Assembly: GCF_014654365.1 (NCBI RefSeq)
Contig: NZ_BNAY01000001.1
Span: 1-64,000 of the forward strand
DNA from: Amycolatopsis oliviviridis
GTDB taxonomy: Bacteria; Actinomycetota; Actinomycetes; Mycobacteriales; Pseudonocardiaceae
Length of the DNA: 64,000 bases
Direction: 5' to 3'
The position numbers were made by a program, and so were the translations under genes. This document shows positions 1-8,617 of this stretch, in pieces (the stretch's first letter is position 1; each line of letters opens with the position of its first letter). The notes under the pieces were generated by a model. That model worked only from the letters and a program-made list of their open reading frames with translations, made no database searches and was not told where the DNA came from.

Positions 1-90
1 GGTCTCGCAAAACCCAGGCCTCACGAGTGCTCACCCGCCAGCAGCCACCACATCCAAGCCTGCCAAACCCGACTCGAACACACCCCATTA

Positions 91-127
91 GGCCTCCTTG
101 AGGGACCCAGGGTCCCTCAAGGAGGCC
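91..127. repeat. 18-bp perfect inverted repeat (hairpin family A)
   Basis: Arms 91-108 and 110-127 are perfect reverse complements around a single-base loop. The core TCCTTGAGGGAC is shared with the hairpins at 11475-11529 and 51476-51530, and the sequence TTCACGGAC that follows is also shared. It lies downstream of the minus-strand operon ending at 373. A terminator or dispersed palindromic repeat is likely; no U-tract follows. Confidence 0.85.
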
Positions 128-198
128 TTCACGGACTGCGGTGATCGCCACAATCGCCCCAGTCGCACCGGGAGTCACAACAGGCACAGGCGAGCCGC

Positions 199-245
199 GT
201 GAAGGCCCCCTTCCCTCGGCTCAGCCGAGGAAACTCGACCTTCAC
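199..245. repeat. Nested imperfect inverted repeat (hairpin family B)
   Basis: Outer arms GTGAAGG (199-205) and CCTTCAC (239-245) enclose inner arms CCTCGGC (214-220) and GCCGAGG (224-230). The left half carries the GGCCCCCTTC core of the perfect hairpin at 263-323, so this looks like a degenerate relative. Confidence 0.6.
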
Positions 246-262
246 GCCTTGCCGCGGTAGCC

Positions 263-323
263 GAAGTACATGAAGGCCCCCTTCCTTGCGATAGGCGCAA
301 GGAAGGGGGCCTTCATGTACTTC
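263..323. repeat. 28-bp perfect inverted repeat (hairpin family B)
   Basis: Arms 263-290 and 296-323 are perfect reverse complements around the loop ATAGG. The hairpin sits 50 bp beyond the stop of the nitronate-monooxygenase-like gene at 373 and could terminate that operon. The core GGCCCCCTTC recurs in the hairpin at 51580-51630. The rest of 1-372 shows no coding potential I can support. Confidence 0.85.
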
Positions 324-372
324 AAGCCGCAGTGGACGCATTTAGAGGACGAAATGCGGGAAGCGGGGAGCG

Positions 373-1326
373 TCAGGGGCGGAGCCGGGCGACGGCGGCG
401 TCGTACTCCTCGACGATCCGCCGCACGATGTCGGCCGCGGGCCGGATGTCGGTCACCAGCCCGGCCGACTGTCCCGCTTCGACCTTGCCGTTCTTCAGGT
501 CGCCGTCGAGGGCGGCGTCTCGCAGGCTGGACGCCGTGAACGTGTCGCGGCGCCGTTCGAGGTCGGCCGCCGAGTTCTCGAGTTCGGTCATCCGGTCGGT
601 GAAGTCGTTGGCCAGTGCGCGGATCAGGCCGAGGTCCCGGCCGACGGTGCGGGTCGACTCGATGCCGGCGGCGACGACAGCGGCCTTGTAGTCCGGATGG
701 ACGGTGGCTTCGGCGCTGGCGAGGAACCGGGTGCCGAACTGGGCGGCGCCCGCGCCGAGCGCGAGCATCGCGGCGAGACCGGCGCCGTCGGCGAGGCCTC
801 CGGACGCCACGATCGCGGTGTCCGGCACCGCGGTGGCGACGGCGCGGGTGAGGATCAGCGTCGTCACCAGACCGGGCGGCGGATGCCCGCCGGCCTCGGC
901 GCCGACCACGACGAGCCCGTCGACACCGGCGTCGACGGCCTTCTTCGCGTGCTCGGTTCCGGCGACCACGTGCAGGCAGGTGGTCCCGGCATCGTGGAAG
1001 CGGTCGAGGTAGCGCCGCGGGCCGCCCTGCGACGCGATCAGCACCGGCGGGCGGCGCTCGATGAGCAGATCGATCACCTCGTCGGCGCCCGCCCGGTACA
1101 GCGGCAGGTTCACCGCCCAGGGTGACTCGGTTCCGTCGGCCATTTCGTCGAGGGCGCGAGCGAGGTCCGGCAGTCGCATCGGCCCCGCGGCGACGACGCC
1201 CAGCCCGCCGGCGTTGCTCACCGCGAGCGGCAGGGCCGAACACGACGAGGCCCACGACATCCCCGCCTGCACGATCGGCAGATCGATGTCCAGCAGCGTG
1301 GTGACCGGGGTCGCGATCCGCCTCAT
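373..1326 (-). CDS. Nitronate monooxygenase / 2-nitropropane dioxygenase-family flavoprotein
   Basis: This 317-residue FMN-binding TIM-barrel protein is the last gene of the minus-strand catabolic operon. The N-terminus (LPIVQAGMSW) and the central segment GAEAGGHPPPG match the nitronate monooxygenase family, in which the GxEAGGH loop lies at the flavin site. Downstream glycine-rich phosphate-binding segments (IVASGGLADG, LGAGAAQFGTRF) are intact. Its ATG overlaps the stop of the acyl-CoA ligase gene by four bases (ATGA), which fixes the start. Many actinobacterial members sit in CoA-thioester catabolic operons and have unknown substrates. An oxidative or dehydrogenation step on an acyl-CoA intermediate is as plausible here as true nitronate oxidation. 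Family call firm, substrate unknown. Confidence 0.88.
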   Translation of the reverse strand: MRRIATPVTTLLDIDLPIVQAGMSWASSCSALPLAVSNAGGLGVVAAGPMRLPDLARALDEMADGTESPWAVNLPLYRAGADEVIDLLIERRPPVLIASQGGPRRYLDRFHDAGTTCLHVVAGTEHAKKAVDAGVDGLVVVGAEAGGHPPPGLVTTLILTRAVATAVPDTAIVASGGLADGAGLAAMLALGAGAAQFGTRFLASAEATVHPDYKAAVVAAGIESTRTVGRDLGLIRALANDFTDRMTELENSAADLERRRDTFTASSLRDAALDGDLKNGKVEAGQSAGLVTDIRPAADIVRRIVEEYDAAVARLRP

Positions 1327-2924
1327 CGGACGGTCCCGAGCAGGGTACGGGCGTGCTCCGCGAGCTGGTTCTTCCGTACCTTCGAACTCGCGGTCATGCC
1401 GATGTCTTCGAAGCCGTCGACGATGCGGAGATGGTGCGGCACCTTGAAACCCGCCATATTGTCCTTCGCCCACCGCAGCAATTCCTCTTCGGTGACCGCG
1501 CCGGGTTCGCGCAGCACGACGAACGCGAACGGGACCTCGACCAGCCGCTCGTGCGGCACCCCGACCACGGCGGCCTGCCGGACCGCGGAATGGCTGTGCA
1601 GGACGTCCTCGACGTCGGCCGGGGCGACGTTCTCGCCGCCGACGCGGATGATGTCCTTGGTACGCCCGCCGAAATGGAGCCTGCCGGAGTCGTCGAGGAG
1701 ACCGATGTCCCCTGTGGACAGCCAGCCGTCGGCGTCGATCGCGGCGGCGGTCTGCCCGGGGTCGTCCAGGTAGCCCCGCATGACGTTCCAGCCGCGGACG
1801 AGGATCGCGCCCGCGATACCCGGCGCGCAGTCGTGGTCGGCATCGAGCGCGCGGATGCGGACCTCCACCCCGGGCTCGACGGCCATCGCGCCGGACGCCC
1901 GGAGCTCTTCGGGTTCCCACCAACACGACTGCGCGACGTTCGGCGAGGCCTCCGACAAGCCGTATCCGGCGACGCATTCGCGGGCGCCGAGTTCGTCGAT
2001 CACCCGCCGGATCACCGTCGGTGACGCCGCGACCCAGGCGCCGCGCAGGTGGAGTTCCCGCGTCGCGCGATCGGGATGGTTGAGCAACATCATCGCGATG
2101 GTGTCATTGCCCGAAAAATGGGTGCAGCGTTCCTCTTCCAGGAGACGCAAGGCCTCCGCCGCCTCGAATTTCGCCATGGCCACCAACGTGATGGCGTGCT
2201 GCAGGCTCGCGAGCACCGACAGCGTGCTCCCGGCGACGTGGAAGAAAGGACGGGCGCTGAGGAATCGGTCGGCGGGGCGGAATCCGAGCCGGGCGCCCGA
2301 AAAGTACGCGTTGGCGCACATGCTCCGATGGGTGAGCAAAACGCCTTTGGGGCGGGAGGTCGTGCCCGAGGTGTACTGCACGAGCAGGACGTCGTCCGGT
2401 TCCGCGATGGCGGGGACGTCGGCACCGGCGGCGGCGAGGAAAGCGGACCAGGGCGTCACCCCGTCCGGCACCTCGGCGCCCAGCACCACCACCGAGGTCA
2501 GGTCGGGCAGCGAGGCACAGCGCCCGTCGGTGCCGAGGCCCAGCTCGCGCAGCATCGCGATGAAGTCGACGCGTAGCACACGGTCCGCGACGAAGAGCGT
2601 GGAAACCTTCGCCTTGGCCAGCATGTAGTGCACTTCGCTCGCGGTGCACCGGGTGTTGACGGGCACGGTGACGGCACCGAGCGAGCCGATCGCGACGAAC
2701 AGCGCGACCCAGTCGGGGCCGTTGCCGAGGCAGACGCCGACGCGGTCGCCCCGCCCGACGCCGTGCGCGGCGAGCGCGGCCCTGATCCGCGCGACGTTCC
2801 CGGCGAGTTCGCCGTAGGTGACACGGGATCCGGCGGCGACGACGGCCTCGACGTCCGGCGCGGTCAGCGCGGCCCGCTCCAGCGCCTCGTGCGCGGTGAG
2901 CGGGCAGACGGTGCGCAGGTCCAT
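1323..2924 (-). CDS. AMP-dependent acyl-CoA synthetase (ANL superfamily)
   Basis: The product, about 533 residues, should activate a carboxylic acid to its CoA thioester through an acyl-adenylate. Visible ANL motifs in order are A3 YTSGTTSRPKGV (about residues 170-181), A5 YGLSEASP, A7 STGD, A8 GRTKDIIRVGGENVAPADVE and a C-terminal A10 lysine region (SSKVRKNQ). The ATG at 2924 is preferred over the GTG three bases upstream because GAGGAGG then has a 7-base spacer; either start overlaps the preceding enoyl-CoA hydratase stop. It probably supplies the entry step for the acid imported by the MFS protein at 7175. The acid itself cannot be read from the sequence. Confidence 0.93.
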   Translation of the reverse strand: MDLRTVCPLTAHEALERAALTAPDVEAVVAAGSRVTYGELAGNVARIRAALAAHGVGRGDRVGVCLGNGPDWVALFVAIGSLGAVTVPVNTRCTASEVHYMLAKAKVSTLFVADRVLRVDFIAMLRELGLGTDGRCASLPDLTSVVVLGAEVPDGVTPWSAFLAAAGADVPAIAEPDDVLLVQYTSGTTSRPKGVLLTHRSMCANAYFSGARLGFRPADRFLSARPFFHVAGSTLSVLASLQHAITLVAMAKFEAAEALRLLEEERCTHFSGNDTIAMMLLNHPDRATRELHLRGAWVAASPTVIRRVIDELGARECVAGYGLSEASPNVAQSCWWEPEELRASGAMAVEPGVEVRIRALDADHDCAPGIAGAILVRGWNVMRGYLDDPGQTAAAIDADGWLSTGDIGLLDDSGRLHFGGRTKDIIRVGGENVAPADVEDVLHSHSAVRQAAVVGVPHERLVEVPFAFVVLREPGAVTEEELLRWAKDNMAGFKVPHHLRIVDGFEDIGMTASSKVRKNQLAEHARTLLGTVR

Positions 2925-3688
2925 CACTCTGCCTCCTCGGGAGTCGCGGCGGCGCGGAAGCGGTCGACGCCTTCACGCCAGTCGCCGGTGCCCAGATTCT
3001 GCTCGATCGCGGCCATTTCGATGCGGATGCCGCGGTCGAGGTCGGTCTCGGTGCCGAGATCCACCGCGCGTTTCGTCAGCGCGATGGCCCCGGGCGGCGC
3101 CTTGGCGATGTCCTGGGCGGTGGCGTCCCCGGCGTCGGTCAGCTCCGCCGCGGGAACGACGCGGACGACGAGCCCGAGATCGCGGGCTTCCTCCGCGCCG
3201 ACGGGGCGATTGGTGAACAGCAGTTCCTTGGCGCGGCGCGGCCCGATCGCCCTCGGCAGCCGCTGGGTGGCGCCGATCGTGCCCCAATGCGGCTCGGGGA
3301 AACGGAACGTGGTGCCCTCGGCGGCGATCGCGAAGTCGGCGGCGAGGGTGATCTCGCCGCCCGAGCCGACGACGGCGCCGTGCACCAGCGCGACCACCGG
3401 ACGGCGGCAGGCCGCGATCGCGGCGTAGGCGGCGAACGAGGCCGCACGCCGGCGGCGTACCCATGACGCGTCCTTGCCCGTGCGCTCCTTGAGGTCGGCG
3501 CCTGCGCAGAAGACCGGGCCCTGCCCGGAAAGCAGGACGACGCGGACCGACTCGTCGGCGTCGATCTCGTCGAACGCCTCACGCAACTGAAGGCACAGGG
3601 GCAGGTCCACGGCGTTGCGCGAGTCCGGGCGGGCGAGCTCCACCCGGGCGATCCCGGCGGTGACGTCGAGCCGGATCCGTTCGTCCAC
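2924..3688 (-). CDS. Enoyl-CoA hydratase/isomerase family protein
   Basis: This 254-residue crotonase-fold protein contains the oxyanion-hole segment GPVFCAGADLKER and the second conserved block GAVVGSGGEITLAADFAIAAE. The catalytic-loop block FPEPHWGTIGATQRLPRAIG follows. A GTG start directly follows the TGA of the CoA-transferase gene, indicating translational coupling. It is the second crotonase in this operon (the other ends at 4873), so the pathway probably uses two different hydration or isomerisation steps. The exact reaction cannot be assigned among hydratase, isomerase and hydrolase members. Confidence 0.9.
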   Translation of the reverse strand: MDERIRLDVTAGIARVELARPDSRNAVDLPLCLQLREAFDEIDADESVRVVLLSGQGPVFCAGADLKERTGKDASWVRRRRAASFAAYAAIAACRRPVVALVHGAVVGSGGEITLAADFAIAAEGTTFRFPEPHWGTIGATQRLPRAIGPRRAKELLFTNRPVGAEEARDLGLVVRVVPAAELTDAGDATAQDIAKAPPGAIALTKRAVDLGTETDLDRGIRIEMAAIEQNLGTGDWREGVDRFRAAATPEEAE

Positions 3689-4876
3689 TCAGATCACTCC
3701 TTCACCGCGCAGGGCGGCGATCTCCGCGGGGCCGAAGCCCACCTCCGCGAGCATGGTCTCGGTGTCGGCGCCCAGCAACGGCGGGCTCGCCAGGTCGCCC
3801 GGCTCCGCCCCGGTGTCCCGCAGCGGCGTGCGGATCGCGGGGAACGCGCCCTCGGTCGGATGGGAGAAGGTGCCGACGACGCCGCGTGCTCGCGCGTGCG
3901 GGTCGGCCAGCGCGTCGCGGACTCCGCGCACCTCGCCCACCGGGACGTCGGCCGCGCGCAGTTCCTCGACCAGGCCGCCGCTTTCGCGTCCGGCGATCGC
4001 CGCGCGCAGCGCGTTCATCACCCGATCCCGGTGGGCGACCCGCCCGGCGTTGTGCCGGAGCGCGGGGTCGGAACCGAGTTCGTCGAGACGGAGCACCCGG
4101 CACAGCGGTGCCCAGTGCTGGTCGCTGCAGCTGACGTGCACCCAGCGGCCGTCCGCGGCTTCGAAGGCCGCCGACGGGACGCGGCCGGGGTGCTGGCTGC
4201 CGGTCCGCGCCGGATCCTCGTCGAGGGCGAACAGCCGGGCGGCGTTGAGCGCGTGCAGGCTGAGCTGGACGTCCATCATCGACACGTCCAGATGGCGGCC
4301 ACGTCCGCCGGTGCCCCGGCCCGCCAGCCCGGTCAGCACGGCGATGACCACCCAGAGCCCCGAGGTCAGATCCGCCACCGGGACGCCGGTCTTGACCGGC
4401 GGGCCGTCCGGTTCGCCGGTCATCGCCATGATCCCGGACAGGGCTTGGAAGACGGTGTCGTACCCCTTGCGGGCACGGTCCGGGCCGGTCTGCCCGAACC
4501 CGGTGGCGGACACGTACACCAGACCGGGGTTGCCCTCGGCCAGATCCTCGTAGCCGAGGCCGAGCCGGTCCATGGTGCCGGGCAGGAAGTTCTCCACGAC
4601 GACGTCGGAGCGGGCGGCGAGACGGCGGGCGGCGTCGCGGCCGCGCGGGTCCTTCAGATCGAGGGTCACCGAGCGTTTCCCCCGGTTGACGGCGAAGAAG
4701 TAGGCACTCTCCCCGGCGGGGAGCCGGGGTTCGAAGCCCCGGGTCTCGTCGCCGGTACCCGGCCGTTCGACCTTGATCACCGTCGCGCCCAGTTCGCCGA
4801 GGATCTGCGTGGCCATCGGCGCGGCCAGCACCCGGGAGAAGTCGAGCACGGTGAGGCCTTCGAGGGGCGGCGTCAC
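3689..4876 (-). CDS. Class III (CaiB/BaiF) CoA-transferase
   Basis: The 395-residue protein matches family III CoA-transferases in length and organisation. It opens with PLEGLTVLDFSRVLAAP and the LGATVIKVERPGTGD block. VNRGKRSVTLDLKDPRGR follows, then the GRGRHLDVSMMD segment, in which Asp202 aligns with the aspartate that forms the acyl-anhydride and CoA-thioester intermediates. The GTG start overlaps the stop of the upstream enoyl-CoA hydratase (GTGA). Such enzymes swap CoA between an acyl-CoA donor and a free acid, here probably within the same branched or dicarboxylic acid catabolic route as its neighbours. Confidence 0.93.
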   Translation of the reverse strand: MTPPLEGLTVLDFSRVLAAPMATQILGELGATVIKVERPGTGDETRGFEPRLPAGESAYFFAVNRGKRSVTLDLKDPRGRDAARRLAARSDVVVENFLPGTMDRLGLGYEDLAEGNPGLVYVSATGFGQTGPDRARKGYDTVFQALSGIMAMTGEPDGPPVKTGVPVADLTSGLWVVIAVLTGLAGRGTGGRGRHLDVSMMDVQLSLHALNAARLFALDEDPARTGSQHPGRVPSAAFEAADGRWVHVSCSDQHWAPLCRVLRLDELGSDPALRHNAGRVAHRDRVMNALRAAIAGRESGGLVEELRAADVPVGEVRGVRDALADPHARARGVVGTFSHPTEGAFPAIRTPLRDTGAEPGDLASPPLLGADTETMLAEVGFGPAEIAALRGEGVI

Positions 4877-5598
4877 GCGCGGAACCCCCGCATCAGGGCG
4901 TTCACGTCCTGGCCGGCACGCATGGCGGCGTCGGTCGGCAGGTCGGCGACCCGGTAGAACAGGTCTTTGGCGGCGCTCAGGGCCCGCGGCTCCACCGCAG
5001 TCCACTTGGTGGCGATCTCCAACGCGGCCGGGAGGACGTTTTCGGCCTCGACGACTTGGTTGATCAGCCCGTGTTCGAACGCTTCGGCCGCGGTGAGCAG
5101 CCTGCCGGTACTGATCAGCTCGAAGGCGAGTTTGCGGCCCAGGTGCCGCACGAGGCCGGTCATCACCAGGGCCGGGACGAGGGAGTGCCGGAGTTCCGGG
5201 TAGCCGAAGCGCAGGTCGGCGCCGGCGACGACCATGTCGGCGCCGATCGCGAGGCCCGCGCCGCCGCCGACCGCCGCGCCGCGGACCGCGGCGACGACCG
5301 GGGTGCCCATCCGCTGCATCCGGGTCTGGACCGCGGCGGTCAGCGCCGCCCGCTCCAGCACGGCACCGGGGTTTTCCGGGGTGAGGTCGGAGAACTCGGA
5401 AAGATCCGCGCCCGCGCAGAAGCCGCGGCCGTTGCCGGTCAGCACCACGGCGCGGACGCCGGGATCGAGGTCGGCGTCGTCGAGCGCGTCCCGCAGTGCC
5501 CGGGTCAGGGTGGTGTCGAGCGCGTTGAGCTTGGCCGGCCGGTTGAGGGTGAGGACCCGGACGCGGTCGTGGTCCTCGGTGAGCAGGGTTCCGGTCAT
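4873..5598 (-). CDS. Enoyl-CoA hydratase/isomerase family protein
   Basis: This 241-residue crotonase has the oxyanion-hole motif GRGFCAGADLSEFSD and the second conserved block GAAVGGGAGLAIGADMVVAGADLRFGY. The usual catalytic-loop acid pair is replaced by PELRHSLVPALVMTGLVRHLG, so it may be an isomerase or a more specialised crotonase rather than a classical hydratase. Its ATG overlaps the stop of the HMG-CoA-lyase-like gene (ATGA). The operon order (lyase-like, crotonase, CoA-transferase, crotonase, ligase) suggests stepwise breakdown of an acyl-CoA. Confidence 0.9.
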   Translation of the reverse strand: MTGTLLTEDHDRVRVLTLNRPAKLNALDTTLTRALRDALDDADLDPGVRAVVLTGNGRGFCAGADLSEFSDLTPENPGAVLERAALTAAVQTRMQRMGTPVVAAVRGAAVGGGAGLAIGADMVVAGADLRFGYPELRHSLVPALVMTGLVRHLGRKLAFELISTGRLLTAAEAFEHGLINQVVEAENVLPAALEIATKWTAVEPRALSAAKDLFYRVADLPTDAAMRAGQDVNALMRGFRA

Positions 5599-6533
5599 CG
5601 TCGGCTTTCTCCTTGTGTGCGGGCGAAACCGGCTCGCGCGACCATGCTGTGCAGCGGGCGGCCGAGCGCTTTCTCGCAGGCGGCGGACGACTCGGCGAGC
5701 GCGTCGGGGTCCAGTCCGGTTCGGACACCCATCGCGTGGAAGAGGTCGACGAGGTCTTCGGTGCAGACGTTGCCGGTCAGCCCGGCGCCGTAGCCGATCG
5801 ACGCCGGGTGGCCGCCGACCCCGCCCATCGCGCTGTCGAAATGGCGGCAGCCCGCGTCCAGCGCGGCCACCGCGTTGGCGATGCCCGCGCCCCGCGAATT
5901 GTGGAAGTGCGCGATCAACGGCAACCCCGGAAGCTCCCGGCCGAGCCGCTCGAACAGGGCGGCCACGGACTTCGGCGTCGCCACGCCGGTGGTGTCTCCC
6001 AGGGTGACCGCGTCGGCGCCGAGGTCGGCGAACCGCGCGACGTCCTCGGCGACCCGTCCCGGGTCGACAGCGCCTTCGAACGGGCAGCCGAACGCGACCG
6101 ACACCACGCCGATCAGGCGGAAACGCTTGTCCGCCAACCGGATCATCTCGGCGATCCGCTCCCATTGGGCGGCGCGGGTGGTGCGCAGATTCCGTTCGGT
6201 GTGGCTCTCACTGGCCGAGACCAGCAGGCTCAGCTCTTGAGCCCCGGCGCCGCGATCCAGGTCGGCCAGCGCCCGTGTCACGGCACGGGGATTGGGGCAC
6301 GTCGCCTTGAACGCCACGCCGGGCCGGCGGCCGAGTGAGGCGAGCACGTCGCTCGCGTCGGCGAACGCCGGGACCCGCTCCGGGTGGCTGTAGCTCGTGG
6401 CCTCGACGCGGGTGAAGCCCGCGCGCACGAAACCTTCCAGCAGGGCGACTTTCGTCGCGGTGGGGACGAACGACGGCTCGTGCTGCAGCCCGTCCCTGGC
6501 GAAGCACTCACAAATCGTGACCTCGTCGGTCAT
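5595..6533 (-). CDS. HMG-CoA lyase-like metal-dependent aldolase/lyase with a variant active-site loop
   Basis: A 312-residue TIM-barrel enzyme of the HMGL/DRE-metallolyase family and the first gene of the catabolic operon. The metal and catalytic motif ARDGLQHE (residues 12-19), the metal-binding HFHN (209-212) and the loop asparagine in TGNVCTED are kept. The signature loop that reads GGCP in true HMG-CoA lyases reads GGHP here, with His242 at the position of the active-site cysteine (codon 5808-5810). It may therefore act on a different 3-hydroxy-3-alkyl acyl-CoA. A strong GGAGGAGG ribosome site precedes the ATG, and a MarR-type operator lies just upstream at 6572-6592. Confidence 0.88.
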   Translation of the reverse strand: MTDEVTICECFARDGLQHEPSFVPTATKVALLEGFVRAGFTRVEATSYSHPERVPAFADASDVLASLGRRPGVAFKATCPNPRAVTRALADLDRGAGAQELSLLVSASESHTERNLRTTRAAQWERIAEMIRLADKRFRLIGVVSVAFGCPFEGAVDPGRVAEDVARFADLGADAVTLGDTTGVATPKSVAALFERLGRELPGLPLIAHFHNSRGAGIANAVAALDAGCRHFDSAMGGVGGHPASIGYGAGLTGNVCTEDLVDLFHAMGVRTGLDPDALAESSAACEKALGRPLHSMVARAGFARTQGESRR

Positions 6534-6571
6534 CGAGTCACCTCCTCCGGTGACTCCAGAACTACTAGCCG

Positions 6572-6592
6572 AGCGTTGATAATGTCAACACT
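6572..6592. promoter_or_regulatory. MarR-type operator upstream of the catabolic operon
   Basis: AGCGTTGA (6572-6579), a 5-base spacer, then TCAACACT (6585-6592). It matches the operator at 7105-7125 with one substitution, sits 39 bp upstream of the operon's first ATG and touches the marR stop codon. MarR dimers typically bind such short-spacer palindromes, so the MarR protein encoded next door is the obvious ligand. Confidence 0.8.
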
Positions 6593-7077
6593 TAGGGTTT
6601 CGTGTCACGTTCACGCTCCTCCTGTTCGATGACGAGTGCGGCGTCGGCGAGCTTGTCCAGGGCGCGTTCGAGGATCTCGGCCTCCGTGGAGCTCAGGAGG
6701 CCGAGGAAGGCGGCGTCGCGCTCGTTCGCCGCGACGATGAGACCGCGGTACACGGTGAGCCCGTCCTCGGTCAGTGCGAGGCGGGAAGTGCGTCCCGAGG
6801 CGGCCGTGCGGTTCACCAAGCCGCGCTCGACCAGCTTCGCCACCACCCGGCTCATCTGCGCTTTGTCCAAGCCGGCGCGGCGGGCGAGCCGGTTGAGCGT
6901 GAGCGTCGGGTCGGCGGCGATGAGGGCGATGGCCCGCCATTCGCCGAGGCTCACGTCGAACTCCCGGCGATAGCGCAACGCCGCCGAACGCGACAGCGCG
7001 GCCGACGTGCGGGAGAGTCGGTAGGAGAGCAGCTGGGAGATCGGGACGAGCTCGTGTCCGTCCGGCCGTTCGGTCAT
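6592..7077 (-). CDS. MarR-family transcriptional regulator
   Basis: The product has 161 residues from the ATG at 7077; an in-frame ATG at 7086 is an alternative. The central winged-helix region reads LTLNRLARRAGLDKAQMSRVVAKLVERGLVNRT, followed by the wing SGRTSRLALTEDGLTVYRGL, both typical of MarR dimers. The gene lies between the catabolic operon and the divergent MFS importer, with identical palindromes on both sides. This supports repression of both transcription units and of itself, with release by an acid or CoA-ester intermediate of the pathway. The ligand is unknown. Confidence 0.92.
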   Translation of the reverse strand: MTERPDGHELVPISQLLSYRLSRTSAALSRSAALRYRREFDVSLGEWRAIALIAADPTLTLNRLARRAGLDKAQMSRVVAKLVERGLVNRTAASGRTSRLALTEDGLTVYRGLIVAANERDAAFLGLLSSTEAEILERALDKLADAALVIEQEERERDTKP

Positions 7078-7104
7078 GCCGGGCATCCTACCCATCGAAA
7101 CCCA

Positions 7105-7125
7105 AGTGTTGACACTATCAACACT
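7105..7125. promoter_or_regulatory. MarR-type operator between marR and the MFS transporter gene
   Basis: A perfect palindrome, AGTGTTGA (7105-7112), 5-base spacer CACTA, then TCAACACT (7118-7125). It lies 28 bp upstream of the marR ATG and 50 bp upstream of the transporter GTG, so one bound dimer could block both divergent promoters. It is the second copy of the 6572-6592 motif. Confidence 0.85.
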
Positions 7126-7174
7126 AAAGCGCATGCTCGCGTGGTCCCCGCCGCCGACAAGGGAGTCGAAGCCC

Positions 7175-8512
7175 GTGGCCGATCCCAGCCCCGCCATCGA
7201 GCAGTCCGCCGTGCCGGTCGACCGCCCCGCCACCTACCGGACGATCGCGCTGCGGGTCATGCCCTTGCTCGTGATCTGCTACATCGTCAGCTTCATCGAC
7301 CGGACGAACATCGGCATCGCGCAGGAGGGCCTCAAACGCGATCTCGGTTTCGGTCCCGCGGTCTACGGCCTCGGCGTGACGGTGTTCTTCGTCGGGTTCA
7401 TCCTCTTCGAGGTACCGAGCAACGCGCTGATGGCGCGGATCGGCGCACGCAAGTCCCTGGTGCGGATCATGGCCTCCTGGGGTGTCGTGACCGTGGTGAC
7501 GATGTTCGTCCGGGACGAGTACACCTTCTACGTGGCGAGGTTCCTGCTCGGCGTCGCCGAGGCGGGGTTCTTCCCCGGCGCGTTGTTCTATCTGTCGCGC
7601 TGGTTCCCCTCGGCGCGCCGGACCCGGATGACGGCGATCTTCTTCATCGGGGTGCCGATCTCCGGGATCGCGGGTTCGGTGATCTCCGGCGGCATCATGC
7701 ACGGCCTCGGCGGTGTCGCGGGCCTGGCGGACTGGCAATGGCTGTTCCTCGTCGAGGGGATCCCGCCGATCCTGCTCGCCCTCGCCGTGCTGTTCTGGCT
7801 CGCCGACGAGCCCGAGCAGGTCCGCTGGCTGACTCCCGCGCAGAAGGCCGCGGTCCGGGCCGACCTCGACGCCGATCAGCGGCTCAAGGGAGGCGCGGGC
7901 GGTAAGCGGACCCACGTCGGCCTTCGCGAGGCGCTGAGCGATCCCAAGGTCTGGATCCTCGGGCTGTGCGCGTGCGGCGCGTACACCCTCGCGAACGCGG
8001 TTTCCTTCTGGGCGCCCAGGATCATCGCCGACGCCGGGGTGGGCGACGTGCTGAACCTCGGCCTGTTCTCGGCCGTGCCGCCGCTGGCCGGGATCGTCGC
8101 CATGCTGATCGTCGGACGGCATTCCGACCGCACCCTCGAACGGCGCTGGCACGCCGCGACGGCGTGGATCGTCGCGGCGCTCGCGATGTTCGCGATCTCC
8201 CTTTCCCACGGCAGCGTCTTCGCGGTCGTGGTGCTGCTCGCCGTCCTCGCGGCGGCGCACTACTCGGGGCTGACGGTGTTCTACTCGATTCCGTCGATCT
8301 ACCTTTCGGACCGCGCTGCCGCGACCGGGATCGCCGTCGTGACCTCGATGGGCTCCTTCGCGGCCGCCGCGTCGCCTTCGCTGCTCGGGTTCATCCAATC
8401 CGCCACCGGGAGTCTCGCCCTCGGACTGCAGATCAGCAGCGGGATCGTGCTGCTGGCGGTGGTCGTCCTCCTCGTCGGGGTGCGGGCAGGCGACCTCAAG
8501 GAAAAGAAGTGA
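7175..8512 (+). CDS. MFS transporter, anion:cation symporter (ACS) family
   Basis: About 445 residues with the 12-segment MFS pattern. TM1 (VMPLLVICYIVSFIDRTNIGIA) and the following segment carry the ACS-family FIDRTNIG signature seen in importers of tartrate, phthalate, glucarate and other organic acids. The RIGARKSLVRIM loop corresponds to the MFS motif between TM2 and TM3. The GTG at 7175 is chosen because GGGAG lies 9 bases upstream; an in-frame ATG at 7133 would place the start directly after the operator and could serve a leaderless message. Shared control with the CoA catabolic operon implies it imports that operon's substrate. Confidence 0.88.
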   Translation: MADPSPAIEQSAVPVDRPATYRTIALRVMPLLVICYIVSFIDRTNIGIAQEGLKRDLGFGPAVYGLGVTVFFVGFILFEVPSNALMARIGARKSLVRIMASWGVVTVVTMFVRDEYTFYVARFLLGVAEAGFFPGALFYLSRWFPSARRTRMTAIFFIGVPISGIAGSVISGGIMHGLGGVAGLADWQWLFLVEGIPPILLALAVLFWLADEPEQVRWLTPAQKAAVRADLDADQRLKGGAGGKRTHVGLREALSDPKVWILGLCACGAYTLANAVSFWAPRIIADAGVGDVLNLGLFSAVPPLAGIVAMLIVGRHSDRTLERRWHAATAWIVAALAMFAISLSHGSVFAVVVLLAVLAAAHYSGLTVFYSIPSIYLSDRAAATGIAVVTSMGSFAAAASPSLLGFIQSATGSLALGLQISSGIVLLAVVVLLVGVRAGDLKEKK

Positions 8513-8617
8513 GGGGTGGGTCTTTTACGCCTTCCTGTACTTCAAGCGGGCAAGCGCCGGTGCCGAGGCCGGGATATTCCGGTGCGTCCACTGGAAAACG
8601 GCCGTAGTGTTCGTGCG

